Of a stretch of 64,000 nt of DNA, positions 38,450 to 51,900 are shown piece by piece. The notes beneath the pieces were generated by a model. The model worked only from the letters and a program-made list of their open reading frames with translations, was not told the origin of the DNA and did not search any database. The position numbers were made by a program, and so were the translations under genes. Origin of the DNA: Leptasterias polaris (Eukaryota; Echinodermata; Asteroidea; Forcipulatida; Asteriidae); the NCBI GenBank assembly GCA_037783415.1, contig JAZGTN010000170.1:186001-250000 (forward strand), read 5' to 3'. Each line of letters opens with the position of its first letter. Position 1 is the stretch's first letter.

Positions 38450-41400
38450 ATGACAGAAAAAAATAAAAAATAAAATTACTTGATGTTGATGTGTATGTGA
38501 TGTGAAACCCGATGTCCGTCAGAGTTTGGTCGCTATGGAAACGAATGAATGCATAGGGGCCCGTGGTCTGAACGGGTGCCGGGGTGTACGTGCTGCAGAA
38601 CTTTCCCAGGGAGGTATAGTCTTCAGTTAGACCGTCTCTGATCTGGAGATTGGTTGGACGAAAAACGGAAAAACAGAGCAACTGTGAATCAAGGGGGTAG
38701 GCACAACATTGGCAAGACTGTGAAACTATCAATGTTGACAAATATGCATGTAACTTCTTTTTTTCATTCATTCATTCATTCGTTTAGGTTTATTATCAAC
38801 TAAAAAATTACACGACAGAAGTTAAAAAGACTAAAATCGATGGTTGACATTATTTAAAAACTACAAAAGTTTATAAAATTAAAACAAAAAACCTGTAAAG
38901 CGATTAAACGCTATCATACTAAAAAACAAACAACATAAAGGAGATCAAAAACAGTGGAACTAGATATCTCAAAGAGCATTGACAGAAGCGTTATTGATGA
39001 CTAATAAGACAAAATCTAGGCAAGCAAAGAACGGAATTGGAATTGACCTCATAATCGTAGCAATATTCACAGTAAAAAGTAAAAAATAGAAAATCACACT
39101 TACGAAATGTTTTAAAACTTACACATAGTACACAGATGGTCATTGTGGAAAACTCTATACACTGCATTGGGACTGTGTGCGCAATGCGCTTTACAAGAAC
39201 GGACTATTATTATTAGTAGTAATAAACTTCCCTTGAAATATTTTTGCTTGAAATGCCAGTTTTTTTTAGAAATGAGAAGAACACCTTGTTCTTTTTCGTT
39301 TGAAACCTTATGATTGAAAACAGGGAAAACATGTTATGTTTCATTGTTATTTTTTTCACTCTAATGGCCAACTTAGCTTAAATTTACACAGGTTTATTAT
39401 TTCATGTATACGTAAGGTCACATAAAGTGAAGATACTGGTCTTTGACAATAACCAACCATGTGCCCATGCTTTCAGCATCTAGATGAAAGTCATAGATGA
39501 GGCATTGCATGGTTAGGTATCAATGTAACCTTACCTCAACGTAATCGAAATCACACGTATCGTGTGTCTCCAACTGCAAGGTGCCGAATGCAAACGTTAT
39601 GTACATGCCGGCATCCACCGTAACCGTCCATACACAATCCCTGTTAGTGGGATAGTTGCCGGGGTAACCAGGTGAGTTGATGCTGCCGTAGTTAACGCCT
39701 GTGAAGTCCTCACCACAGACTAATGGATGAAATGAGAACGTAAAAACAACAAGGGTAAAAAACAAACTAAAACAATAACTTAATGACATAGCAATCCCCC
39801 ATATTGATGTCCGTGCCCCCGCCGTGCCCTCATATTTTAAATCTGGACTTTTACCAGAGTAAAATGTACCACTTTATAAGCTTTAAAGTGATAATTGTTA
39901 ATGCTTTTAAAGGCACTGTACACGTTTGGTAATTACTCAAAATATATATTAGCATAAAAACTTACTTGGTAACCAGCAACGGAGAGCTGTTGATAGTATA
40001 AAACATTGTGAGAAACGACTCCCTCTGAAGTAACGTAGTTTTTGAGAAAGAGGTAATTTCTCGCTAAAATAATAAAAGACTTCTGGCCAGAAGCCTTTTA
40101 TTCCTATCTGAAAGCACACTAATTTGTACAACAAGGGTGTTTTTTCTTTCATCATTTTCTTGCAACTTCAATGACCAATTGAGCCCAAATTTTCACAGGC
40201 TTGTTATTTTATGCATATGTTGGGATACACCAAGTGAGAATACTGGTCTTTGACAGTTACAAAACGTGTTCAGTGCCTTTAAGACTATTTTTTCATTAAC
40301 ACTCGGACAATGAATTTGTTTTTACACTCACTTCCGTTTATCGTATAAAAAAATAGTAAAAATAGTAAATAGTGAAAAGGTTTCATTAATCAGAGAAGTG
40401 CAAACAGAAACTACACATTGGCCAGAAGTGCCCACCTAGAAATAATGTTTCACCCTAGTGCCAGCGCTGTATACAGTGCTTATCACACATCAGTGTCAGG
40501 GTAAAACCGAAATAATGTTTCACCCTAGTGCCAGCGCTGTATACAGTGCTTAACACACATCAGTGTCAGGGTAAAACCGAAATAATGTTTCACCCTAGTG
40601 CCAGCGCTGTATACAGTGCTTATCACACATCAGTGTCAGGGTAAAACCGAAATAATGTTTCACCCTAGTGCCAGCGCTGTATACAGTGCTTATCACACAT
40701 CAGTGTCAGGGTAAAACCGAAATAATGTTTCACCCTAGTGCCAGCGCTGTATACAGTGCTTATCACACATCAGTGTCAGGGTAAAACCGAAATAATGTTT
40801 CACCCTAGTGCCAGCGCTGTATACAGTGCATATCACACATCAGTGTCAGGGTAAAACCGAAATAATGTTTCACTCTAGTGTCAGCGCTGTATACAGTGCT
40901 TATCACACATCAGTGTCAGGGTAAAACCGAAATAATGTTTCACCCTAGTGCCAGCGCTGTATACAGTGCTTATCACACATCAGTGTCAGGGTAAAACCGA
41001 AAATAAAACATTGTCATTTTAATTCAGCTGAAGAAGAATAGAACGTCGTCCCCAACAGATTTTGTACCTGGGTCTACGCTGGACCAGTTGATTCCAAAAC
41101 CTTCGTAGGAAACACTGCCGTCCGATCGGAACCAGAAATAGAGCTGATTATGAGTGCTCGTTATCGGGGCTGGTACTTCCTCCCCGCAGTAACGGCCGAG
41201 GCTATACGCGGTTGCCGAGTCGCCATCATTGATCTGCAAGAAGTCGTAGTCGCAGTTGGCGTGACGCTCCAGCTTGAAACGGGTGAAGCTAATGTGGACA
41301 ACCTGATGGAGACCGGGCACAGAAATTAAGACATTTTTAAAGGTGCTGTAAACGTTTGGTAATTGGGAGCCTACTGATTGTTTTAATCCTATATAAATGT

Positions 41401-44400
41401 AGGTATATACAATCAAACTAACCTGTGAAAATTTCATTTCAAAAGGTGGTCGCGTTTTTGAGATATCATCAAAAAACTGGAGCGAACATTTCCACGCAGG
41501 AAGAATATTCCCTACAGGAATACACAATCTGAGAAGCGTTACGGCCGTGTAACGCTTCTCAGATTCAAAATTTGGGGGATAAAAAGTAATATATTTTTCC
41601 ATAACCGTAGTACTTTGAAGTTAAAAGTTTCTCAAAATTCATTATACTACCCAAAGCTGCTGTACTTCTTACCAAGTAAGTTTTCATTGCCATTAATTTT
41701 CAGAGTCATTACCAAACGTATACAGACCCTTTAAAAGAATACATGGCTGGAATCTAGGGGGTAAAAATCCTCAAGACCTCAGGATATGTTGATCACAATT
41801 TTTACTGGGCCAGAGTTTTATTTCACAAAGCCAAAATCAAAATGTGAAAACACAGTTAACATTTAAACTTTTTTTTTTTTGAACAAGCACTAAAAACAGA
41901 GAACAATTTATCCCATAATGGGTAGGTATACTTCACTTCTCAAAAGAATCAACATTTCAACATAATTTTTTTAAATAACACAGTGAGATATTTATTCAAA
42001 TGAAAAACACAAGATTACGTGACTTGATATCATTTTGGTGAATGCATCTACACAGCACACAGTCAACCCTCCCACTGTCTGACCATTCAAAACCTTCCAC
42101 TGTTGTTTTGAATGATAAAACCATGCCAGCCGGTAAAATTATATCATGCCGTGACTGATCTACACAGTAAACATGTGCCACCACACACAATCCCTGATTT
42201 GTTTCAAATGGTTGTACAACTCACTGGAAAATGCAGGGATGTGATAGGCTGCTGAAAAAAAACCTGAACTCTGAGCGCAAAGCGCAAAAGCTTGCATGCT
42301 CAAAAACTTGCGAGCACGAAGCCCACTAATCACATTTATCTTTGGTTTTAAAAGCCCTACTCTGCAAACTTGGGTGATATATATGGTTTTATTTTCATTT
42401 TTTTATGAATTTTATCTTAAGTTAAAAAACAAAAATAATATTTTTTATTTAAATTTTTTTTGGGGGGGGGGGGAGAAACGGTTTTCTTTTTTTGGGGGGC
42501 AAAAAAACAAACAGATTTCCAGTTAAAAAACGGAGAAATCACATCCCTGAAAATGTCACCAGGATTAGGAGGGGGTTATGGCGAGGGCGTAAGTGGCCTA
42601 CCTTGCTGTCTTGCACAGTGATGACCCAAGCACAGCTTAGTCCATGGTCATAAACCTCACCAGATGGTGGGAACTCAAAGTAGCCAGTCTCCCCATTCAG
42701 GTAGCCCCCGCAGGCTGTCAACAGTCAAAGAAATCAAAGCAGTATCGTAAACAAATTTAGTCTTCAACTTGATATCCCCCCCCCCCCCAACTAATAAAGG
42801 GGGGTGCTAATGTTCAAGCATAATTTGTTCCATACTTTTCAGATTATGCACAACACTTTATCACACAAGCTTGAGTGGAATACGATAAAAATATAGCGCT
42901 TCTCGAGCGCGCGTGGATAACAAACCCTGATCACTTGGTGAAACCTGGACTGTTCCAAAAGAACAGATTTATACCTGGACTGTTCCAACGGAAAATCCAG
43001 ATTTTGCTGAGTGAGTGTCTTCTGCGACAATGCACGAATGAAATGCATTCAATATTTGTTTGATATAACTCATGCACAGATCCCTTATCTTTTGAAATTT
43101 GTTTCCAAATAAACACGGGAACTCGTCCACCCCACACTCTGAAAATTCTATAAGCCCCTTCTAAACATGATGAACAACTCCATCGAGACACCAATGTGTC
43201 CGCCAGGTCACGATCTTGACTCGTTGCATGGGGATGTTTCTTTTTGGAATCACGATGCAAAGCATCCAATAATTATCCGTATTGTATGGGTACACATCCA
43301 GCGCTAAATTTTTAGAGCGTCGCAGTAGTAAACACATGGCAAAATAATAAGTGACACGTGACACCTGTTCCACCAATCAAATAACAAGGATCTGTGCTTG
43401 TATTATATACAGAGAATTATGTAACGGTCAGGCGAATATGGATTTAGCAATGGTCGGGGACTTTTGTAACTTGATGAGATTACTATTAAACTCTTAATGG
43501 GTATCCTTGGTATAAGACAAAGATGACCAGTGCATGACAATTCCACTCACATTGTTGAGATTCTTGGCACTGGTCTCCGGAGAAACCGCCTAGGCAGTCG
43601 CAATCGTAGCCGTTGACGAGGTTATGACATGTGCCGCCGTTCTGACAAGGGGCGCTGGCGCACTCGTCCACGTCCTGGCCACACTGGTCTCCGGTCCAGC
43701 CCGCATTACAGATGCAGCGATAGGAATTGCCGTAGATCTCACAGCGCCCGTTGATGCAGGGGTTGTCTAGACAGGAGGCCCCCGAGGAGGGTAGGCACCC
43801 GCTGGCACCTACACCGTTGCCCGTGTAGCCCTGGTTACAGGTACAGACTCGCCCATCGGTTACACCTGAAGACATAGCACAACATAGTTACCACAATCAG
43901 ATTATTACACACAACATGTGCAATTGCGCATGAATTAGCTATGCACGATAAACGAGTACTTAACTTTCCAGAATAAGGTAACCAGCCGAAAAAACATGTT
44001 ACATGTTCCATTTGTGACTGGTATCTTGCTCATTTTTACCAAACAGAAAATCTTTCAGCAACATTTTCTGCTAAAGGTGCTCTATGAAAATGGACCAAGG
44101 AGCCCAATCTCATAGAGCTGCTTAAGCAAAACTTCACGCAGCTGTTTCAGTTCAGCTGCGCAAGATTTCTTGTGTTAAAGGTGCATAACTTATTAAATAA
44201 ATGTTGCCAAATGGACTTAAAGTTTCGTAAAGGCCCGTTCCATGAAACCTGTGACAGACCGTTTGTCTGACCAGCTGTTCTTATACACAAAAAAACAGGG
44301 GGGAATAGAAATACAACAAGAGAAAATCACAAAGTAAGAAGATATCTATTAACACTACTCTTGAACTGAGAGCTTCTTACCGGTGTTCTCTGTGCAGGTT

Positions 44401-45874
44401 GCATACGGGGAGCATCCACCATTGTCAAGGTTACAGATTCCGACATATATGCAGGTCACTCCATCTCCAATATAACCTGAAATCAATGATCAATTTGAAC
44501 ATTAGGCTGCGTCTGAGAAGACGGGGCTGCGTCTGAGAAGACGGTGCAAGTCTCGGGCATATTTGAACCCCTTAAAGTGCACTAGTATGTTTTTTCAGCG
44601 AAAGCAATGTACGTGGGACCAAAGTGGTCCCCAAAATGTTCGCAAAACTTGCACTGTCCATTGGCGGCTTTGGCTGCGGCTCTGGTTTTATAGCTGCAAA
44701 GCCTTATTCTTCAACAGTGCAACTGCAGCTATCGGCAACAGCCATAGCCAAAGTTGCTTTATTCGGACACAGCCTTCCTTCCATTTGGTTCCTAAACAAA
44801 CAACTGAAACACAGACTTGGCTTAGGATGCGGCTTATGGCTAGATCACAACAAAGGTCATTCTTCAACTTTGCATCAACAGCCGGCCACAGCCATTTCAT
44901 TCGAACACAGCCTTTCGTTTGTTTTCACAACAAATAATTTAAGCACAGAATCAGCTATGGCCAGGTCATGGCCACATTGCCACAAAGGTCATTCTTCAAC
45001 TTTGCATCGGCAACCAGCCTTAGCCATTTCATACAAACAGGATGATTATAAGTGCCGAGCAAAGTGCGATGTCAAAAAACGAATCACTTCATGCTTTTTA
45101 AAAATGATGGTATGAAATTAAATTAATGATTTATTTGTTTTATTTGTTGGAATATATCATTTATTTAGAAACTAACTTTTTTCGCTGTCGCCCTATTATT
45201 TGTTTTACAACTTGTGCTGCAATGGAGCGACACATTATCTGTCACCCTATAATAGCATTTTATATAACGTTTGTGGAAATGCCACAATAATTCTTCCCTG
45301 GAGGCTGGAGTGGGATTGGGTCAGGCAGAACGGAAAACAGGATCAAACGCCAATAGAACATTGTGCTTTCACTTAGTTAACATTATGGCCATATTTGTTA
45401 TTTGTTATGTAAAGCACAACAATATGGCGACAGTTAATATTTGTTATGTAAATTACAACAATATAGCGACAGTTATTATTTGTTGTGTAAATCACTAAAA
45501 CCTAGGTTATAGACTATAATATTTAAGTACATGTATTTCCAAAAGGTTTACATGTTTAAAATCAAAGAGATCTTGAACTAATAATTCCTTTTTTCTGAGT
45601 TATCCCATAAAACACATGAGATAAGAACGAGGTGGCATTTGCATTCCCACAGCTAACTACTTGACACATCAAAATCCCAAAACAAGTTTTTTTTTCCAGA
45701 AAGAAGATGGCCCTGGATCGTATAATGGGTTGGTTGTCACCACTGAACAATCATTTCTGGTGGATTGGCCTAACTAATAATAGGGCAACAGTTAGGTGTC
45801 GCCCTATTATGCACTGTCGCCCTATTATAGCACTTTCCAGTATAAAGTGTCACCCTATTGTGGCATTTATACTT

Positions 45875-45910
<36 letters not shown>

Positions 45911-48900
45911 CAGGATCCTTAAAATCCAACACCAGGGCCCAATATCACAGAGTTGCTTAAGCAGCAAATATTGCTTAGCTAGAATGAGTAGCATACCAGT
46001 CACAAATTGAAGATGTGACATGGTATTTTGGCTGGTAACCTTATTCTGGTAAGCATACTTTTGTTTTGCTTAGCTAGTTTTTTTGCTTAAAGCAGCTCTG
46101 TAAAATTAGGCCCAGGTAAGAACTACGCACTCAAACTGTTGGAGTCTGATTCTGGAGGTATACCTAATCCCACATAAAGCATTATCAGTTCACAGCAGCA
46201 AGGGCTAATGGGATGTAGTTAGAGTTAACAAATCTTACACTGTAAGAAGACAGAATCTTACATCCGTAAATGTACACAGTTAAAAATAAAAGTGAGGCAT
46301 ACCATTGGGACAGGAACCACACTGTCTGGACCCGAGGGTGTTGATACACTGTACCAACGGTGACTGTGAACAGCCGCCGTTGTTGCTCAAGCATTCGTTC
46401 ACGTCAGAACACTGGTTTCCATTGCCGGTGTAACCTATGAAGAGGATAAAATAAAAATACATTTGAGAAGTTCAACGGATAAAACAGTTGATGGAATGCC
46501 ACATTTTTTTCTTTTTCTTTGTACAGCAACCAATCTCAGGTAAACACATTTGCTTCAGGTCAACATAATTTGCTTCAGGTCAACACATTGGCTTAGGCAA
46601 ACATTTGCCACAGTATGAAAAAAAGATGGCAGACGCTTTGTCTGCAAAGTTTTTTATACTATTGTTAATACTACTTCGAGGAAAACTATGGGAAAGCCGA
46701 TGGCTATATTTCTACAATCAAGGAATTCCATTACATCACATCACATTGTTAAAATTCTGGGGGGGGGGTGTGAAAGGGGGATTTCTTTATTCTTCAGTGA
46801 AACAAATCATAGCAAACAGGTAAAGCTGACCAATGAACCATTCTTATAAAGTGCATATCACATTCACAAAGAGGTCTCTATGCGCTTTAAGATGGAAAAA
46901 AAGAGAAGTTATGATGAGAAAATAGAGGCAAGTAAGTACATTCATGAAGGAAAATTAGAGTACACCCAGTTGCCAATTGGACTAAAAGTATTGTGAGTTA
47001 ATCTTTCTTGTTGTATCAAGCGTACCGACTTGCCCTAAATACTCGTTGCTTGCCTTGGAACTCTATGCAGTTGCAATGATTATTGATTGGTCAGCCAGTC
47101 AAGGTGGGCGGACCTTTGTTGAGTTGGTGGAAGGGGGAAGCCCCCCCCCCCCTTTTTTTTACCAAGGACACAAGGACAAAGCAGTCTGAAGGTGGCTTTG
47201 ATAAATAGTTTCCTTTGTTTGGTCAAACTAAAACATGAACACCTGAGCATTCCACTCCTGTACAGAATGTTAATGTTTGACAAAGGTATTTGCTCTTGAC
47301 AAAATATTCCGGGAACCAGTCACTGGTTTTTGAATGCGGCAATTTGATAAAAGCATTACAGTACAGTAGCTATTTGCTCAAAAGTTGACAGAATTTCAGA
47401 CAGAAATAATTCTCATGAGAATTGGTTTAATTTTTAACAAGGGAGCTTTCAGATTGAAATCGATCAATATTTGTCTGCCCCTAAGTACAAGTTCTATAGG
47501 CACTGTAGTAACCAGTGACATCACACTTTAACAAAAGAACCACTAATCCCGGACTTCCTGCAGGCATAATATGTGCACAGCTCAATGTTCAGTCTTACAT
47601 TTCATGGAAATTGTACTGAATGCAATTTCGATCAACTTTTGATCTGAAGAAAAAGGGCACATCAAGGGTATGTACAGCATTGGTAGGATTAAAAATATAA
47701 ATGTTCACAGATTTGCACATAACTTACATGGTATAAAGATGGTCATGGTGGAAAACTTCCCTTGAAATAGTTTTGCTTGAAATGCCATAGTTTTTAGGAA
47801 AGGAGTAAAAATAATAGTCTTTATCCTGCAGGATAAAATCCGATGTTTGAAAAAAAGTTAACAAATATAATGGGGTTTTTCACTGTTTTCTCATGACTCC
47901 GAAGGACCGATTGGGCTTAGACTGTTACAGGTTCGTTATTTCATGTATATGTTAGGTCACATAAAGTGTGCATACAAATCTTTTGCAATTACCACTGTTG
48001 TACACACCCTTAAAAAGTTGTTCAGCTTTAGTTTTTCTAACTCTTGACTTTATGTGGAAATTATGTACAATTTTCCCACACTACCAGTGTAGCGTCTCGC
48101 CTGCCAGGAAATGCACTGGAATGTACAAAGGTTACATGGTCTATTCTTTGTCTTTTTAACTAATCAATTAGAGTGACTCACCTGTTGGGCAGTTACCGCA
48201 AAAGTATGTACCAGGCACATTAATACATTGGACCAGGGGTTCTGAGGAGCAAGGGTAGTCCCTTCCTTGGCACTCATCAATGTCTTGTATACATGCCGGG
48301 TTAGTAGTTCCATCCGACTGCCAGCCATCCATACAGACACAAGAGTACTTCGGCTACAGGAAGTTAAAAAAAAAACACCCAAAAACGCTTCTTTTAATTT
48401 CAACTCAAACTCTGAAATATTACCAAGACTTCCATGCAAAGATGAACAAACAACTTCACAGACACATGACCATTTGGGCTAAAAAATAGAAACAAAATGT
48501 AATTTTTCTTCTTCAAGGAGGCTTTTCAAGATGGGAAAACTGAGAATTAAAGGTAGGGTCATAGATTGGTATTAAATACTTTAATGGCAACACAAAGTCA
48601 CTTGGTAAGAAGCACTGCAACTGTTGATGGTGTAGACTATTTTGAGAAAGGATTCCCAACAAAGTAATAAGGTTTGGAAAATTTTTCCCCCAAAAACATT
48701 TGAATCCGAGAAACGGCTCATGCATGAATCCGAGAAACGGCTCATGCATGAATCGTTTCTCAGATTTCTGAGGGTTGACTGAAAATTCACACTTCTGTGG
48801 TGTCATAGCCGAACGGTCTAGTGCAAGGGGACTCAAATTCCAGTTGCTGACCATGTCATCAGGGTGTGGGTTCGAACCCCCGTCATGATACTTGTGTCCT

Positions 48901-51900
48901 TGAGCGGTCATGTCCAAGTGGTCTAGTGCATGAGGGACTCAAGTTCCAATGGCTGGCCAAGTCATCAGGGTGTGGGTTCGAACCCCCGTCATGATACTTG
49001 TGTCCTTGAGCGGTCATGTCCAAGTGGTCTAGTGCATGAGGGACTCAAGTTTCAATGGCTGGCCAAGTCATCAGAGTGTGGGTTCGCACCCCCGTCATGA
49101 TACTTGTGTCCTTGAGCGGTCATGTCCAAGTGGTCTAGTGCATGAGGGTCTCAAGTTCCAATGGCTGGCCAAGTCATCAGGGTGTGGGTTCGAATCCCTA
49201 TCATGATACTTGTGTTCTTGAGTAAGACAGTCAACTATAATTGCTTCTCTTCACGGCTCATGCATGAATCCGAGAAACGGCTCATGCATGAATCGTTTCT
49301 CAGATTTCTGAGGGTTGACTGAAAATTCACACTTCTGTGGTGTCATAGCCGAACGGTCTAGTGCAAGGGGACTCAAATTCCAGTTGCTGACCATGTCATC
49401 AGGGTGTGGGTTCGAACCCCCGTCATGATACTTGTGTCCTTGAGCGGTCATGTCCAAGTGGTCTAGTGCATGAGGGACTCAAGTTCCAATGGCTGGCCAA
49501 GTCATCAGGGTGTGGGTTCGAACCCCCGTCATGATACTTGTGTCCTTGAGCGGTCATGTCCAAGTGGTCTAGTGCATGAGGGACTCAAGTTTCAATGGCT
49601 GGCCAAGTCATCAGAGTGTGGGTTCGCACCCCCGTCATGATACTTGTGTCCTTGAGCGGTCATGTCCAAGTGGTCTAGTGCATGAGGGTCTCAAGTTCCA
49701 ATGGCTGGCCAAGTCATCAGGGTGTGGGTTCGAATCCCTATCATGATACTTGTGTTCTTGAGTAAGACAGTCAACTATAATTGCTTCTCTTCACCCAGGG
49801 GTAAATGGGTACCTGTGAGGACACAAATGGTTCTTGGGATTGATCTAGTTTGGTGTGCAACTTACATGGCAGCAGAGGGCGCATTATCCCCAGGGAGCCG
49901 AGATAAAAAATAAATAAAATAATTATCCCAACAACTGGTAACAATCTTCTCAAGCGCCATGAGCGTGGCTGCATGAGGGATTTAAAAGCTACACCACAAG
50001 CCACTATATCACTAACCATCTAAGGCAATCAGGCCATTAGTTCTTCTTAGACCACCACATTCAAGAGAGACGATAACATAGTTTCACTGCAAACCTTAGT
50101 TTCTATAATTTCCCATTCAATTCAAGTTTACAAGAAAAAGCAGTTCAGCTGTTCATCCATGTGCGTACAATGTATGATGTCGCATATAAATGGTGCATGT
50201 AACTATGTGACAAAGATGCGCGTATTGACTTTTTTCCTGCTTACCGCTCCTGTCACAACTCGTGGATCGTTCACGCAGAATCCGTGGCCACACAAATCGG
50301 TATGCGATGCCGTACTGCAGTCATCATACCTGATTGTACACTGAGGGCCGAACCAATTAGCCGTACACCGACACCTACAGTGAGAGAGAAAGAGATAGAG
50401 ACGAACTGGGGGTTAAGCACTTACTTCAGATAGGTTGTCAAGCCGTAGGTCCTCTATGTTGTGTAATGCACATAAAAGAACCATGTACACCTATCGTTAA
50501 GAGAAGGGGTTCGTCCTGCTGCTTTCTGGTATGATTGGCCGCAGAATGCGCCATGACACCTTGTAAAGCGTCTTTTACACTAGTGTGAGTTGTGTTGTGT
50601 TGTTTTGTCAAGTAGTTTTTAAGAAATACTCAGTTAGATTCATTAACTATTTTTTGCATTTTAATTTTTTTTAGCAATTACACGTTTTTGATTTGTAAAA
50701 CAAAGTAATCAATCAAATGGTAAATTGATGATTTGTAGAGAATAAACTAATCAAACAATCAATTAACGAGTCAATATTGGTAAATTTGTGATTCTCCCTG
50801 AAAAGGGGTCCGCTGGCCAAGCCATTCATGACCAGTCACAATTCTGGTCCAAGCGGTCTCGCTAGATAGCCCAGGGGTCGATTTCACAATTCTGGTCCAA
50901 GCGGTCTCGCTAGATAGCCCAGGGGTCGATTTCACAAAGCACTAAGATTCATCTTAAGATGAGATGTCAGTATTACCATAGTGATTTGTATTGTGACATC
51001 ACACTTTGCTAAGCAACTACGATGGATTTGCACTTAAGATCAATCTTAACTCTTTGTGAAATCGGCCCCAGAGCTTCTTAAAGCAACCCATCAACCACTG
51101 TCTGGACTGACCAATCATTTGGCATAGAATCAAAGTCCCATCGACTTTGACAGGAAAACTTCAAGAGGACTAGTGGTAAAGCTAGCGGACAAGTGAAAAA
51201 CAACAAGCTAAACAATCTTGTTGTTAAGACACATATTGTAGAATGCAGGTTGGGTTCAAGTCCCACCGGAGTAAAACCAGTTTTCTTTTTCATCTCCATG
51301 ACCCTGAGAGCACTAAGTGTACAGTGTTCATCACCCATTGGTGTATGGGAAAAACATCAAATTTGAATTGTTCTTTATCCCTGGCGCGTTGCACAGTCTA
51401 TGGTAGAAAAGAGAAAGAACCAATCTTTCCAATGGAGGTAAAATGGAGGATTAATGGCGTGTCGTGGCTGAGCGATCAAGCGCACCTGACTCAAGCTCTG
51501 GCATTTCTGATCAGCAGAGTGTGGGTCCTGATACTTGTGTAAGGCAAGACTCTTTATAGTCCTTCGGATGGAACGTAAAGCCGTAGGTCCCATGTGTTGT
51601 GTAAATGCACGTAAAAGAACACAGTACACTTATCGTAAAAAGAAGGGGTTCGCCCTGGTGTTTCTGGCAGTGGCTGCCGAGTGCGCCACAGCACCTTGTT
51701 AACCCTTATAAGGTACTACATGTACATAAATGGGTCTCATAATTCATTAACTTCAAAAACTTTCTAAAAAAGTGTTTCTCTTTGTTAAAGTGCCTTGAAC
51801 ACCTTTTTGGTGTATGTGCGTTATATAAGACTTCAATTTTATTATTATTTTTTTTAAAATAAAGTTGCTTTTATGCAATTCTATTATAATGGGGGTGGTA

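Noticed and set aside
40441..41000. CRISPR-like or regulatory repeat array
   Set aside because: Units are contiguous and nearly identical over all 70 bp, so there are no unique spacers; it is a simple tandem repeat.
41303..41602. N-terminal extension of the CUB1b ORF up to an ATG at 41602
   Set aside because: The extension is MITE sequence (TTAA-ended copy B); a clean CAG acceptor at 41303-41305 and phase with the CUB1a exon define the exon start.
44563..45115. Plus-strand ORFs of 124 and 163 codons
   Set aside because: No recognisable motif; the DNA contains direct repeats and pieces of dispersed elements; one frame largely overlaps the other.
48802..49794. Cluster of eight functional tRNA-Leu genes
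   Set aside because: A and B boxes are present, but the units continue into the SINE tail (ATGATACTTGTGTCCTTGAG), the stems are imperfect and one B box per block is mutated. SINE heads explain them better.
48715..49794. CRISPR array
   Set aside because: Regular spacing, but the units are 106 bp, adjacent copies share the whole unit rather than only short repeats, and the genome is an intron-rich animal genome.
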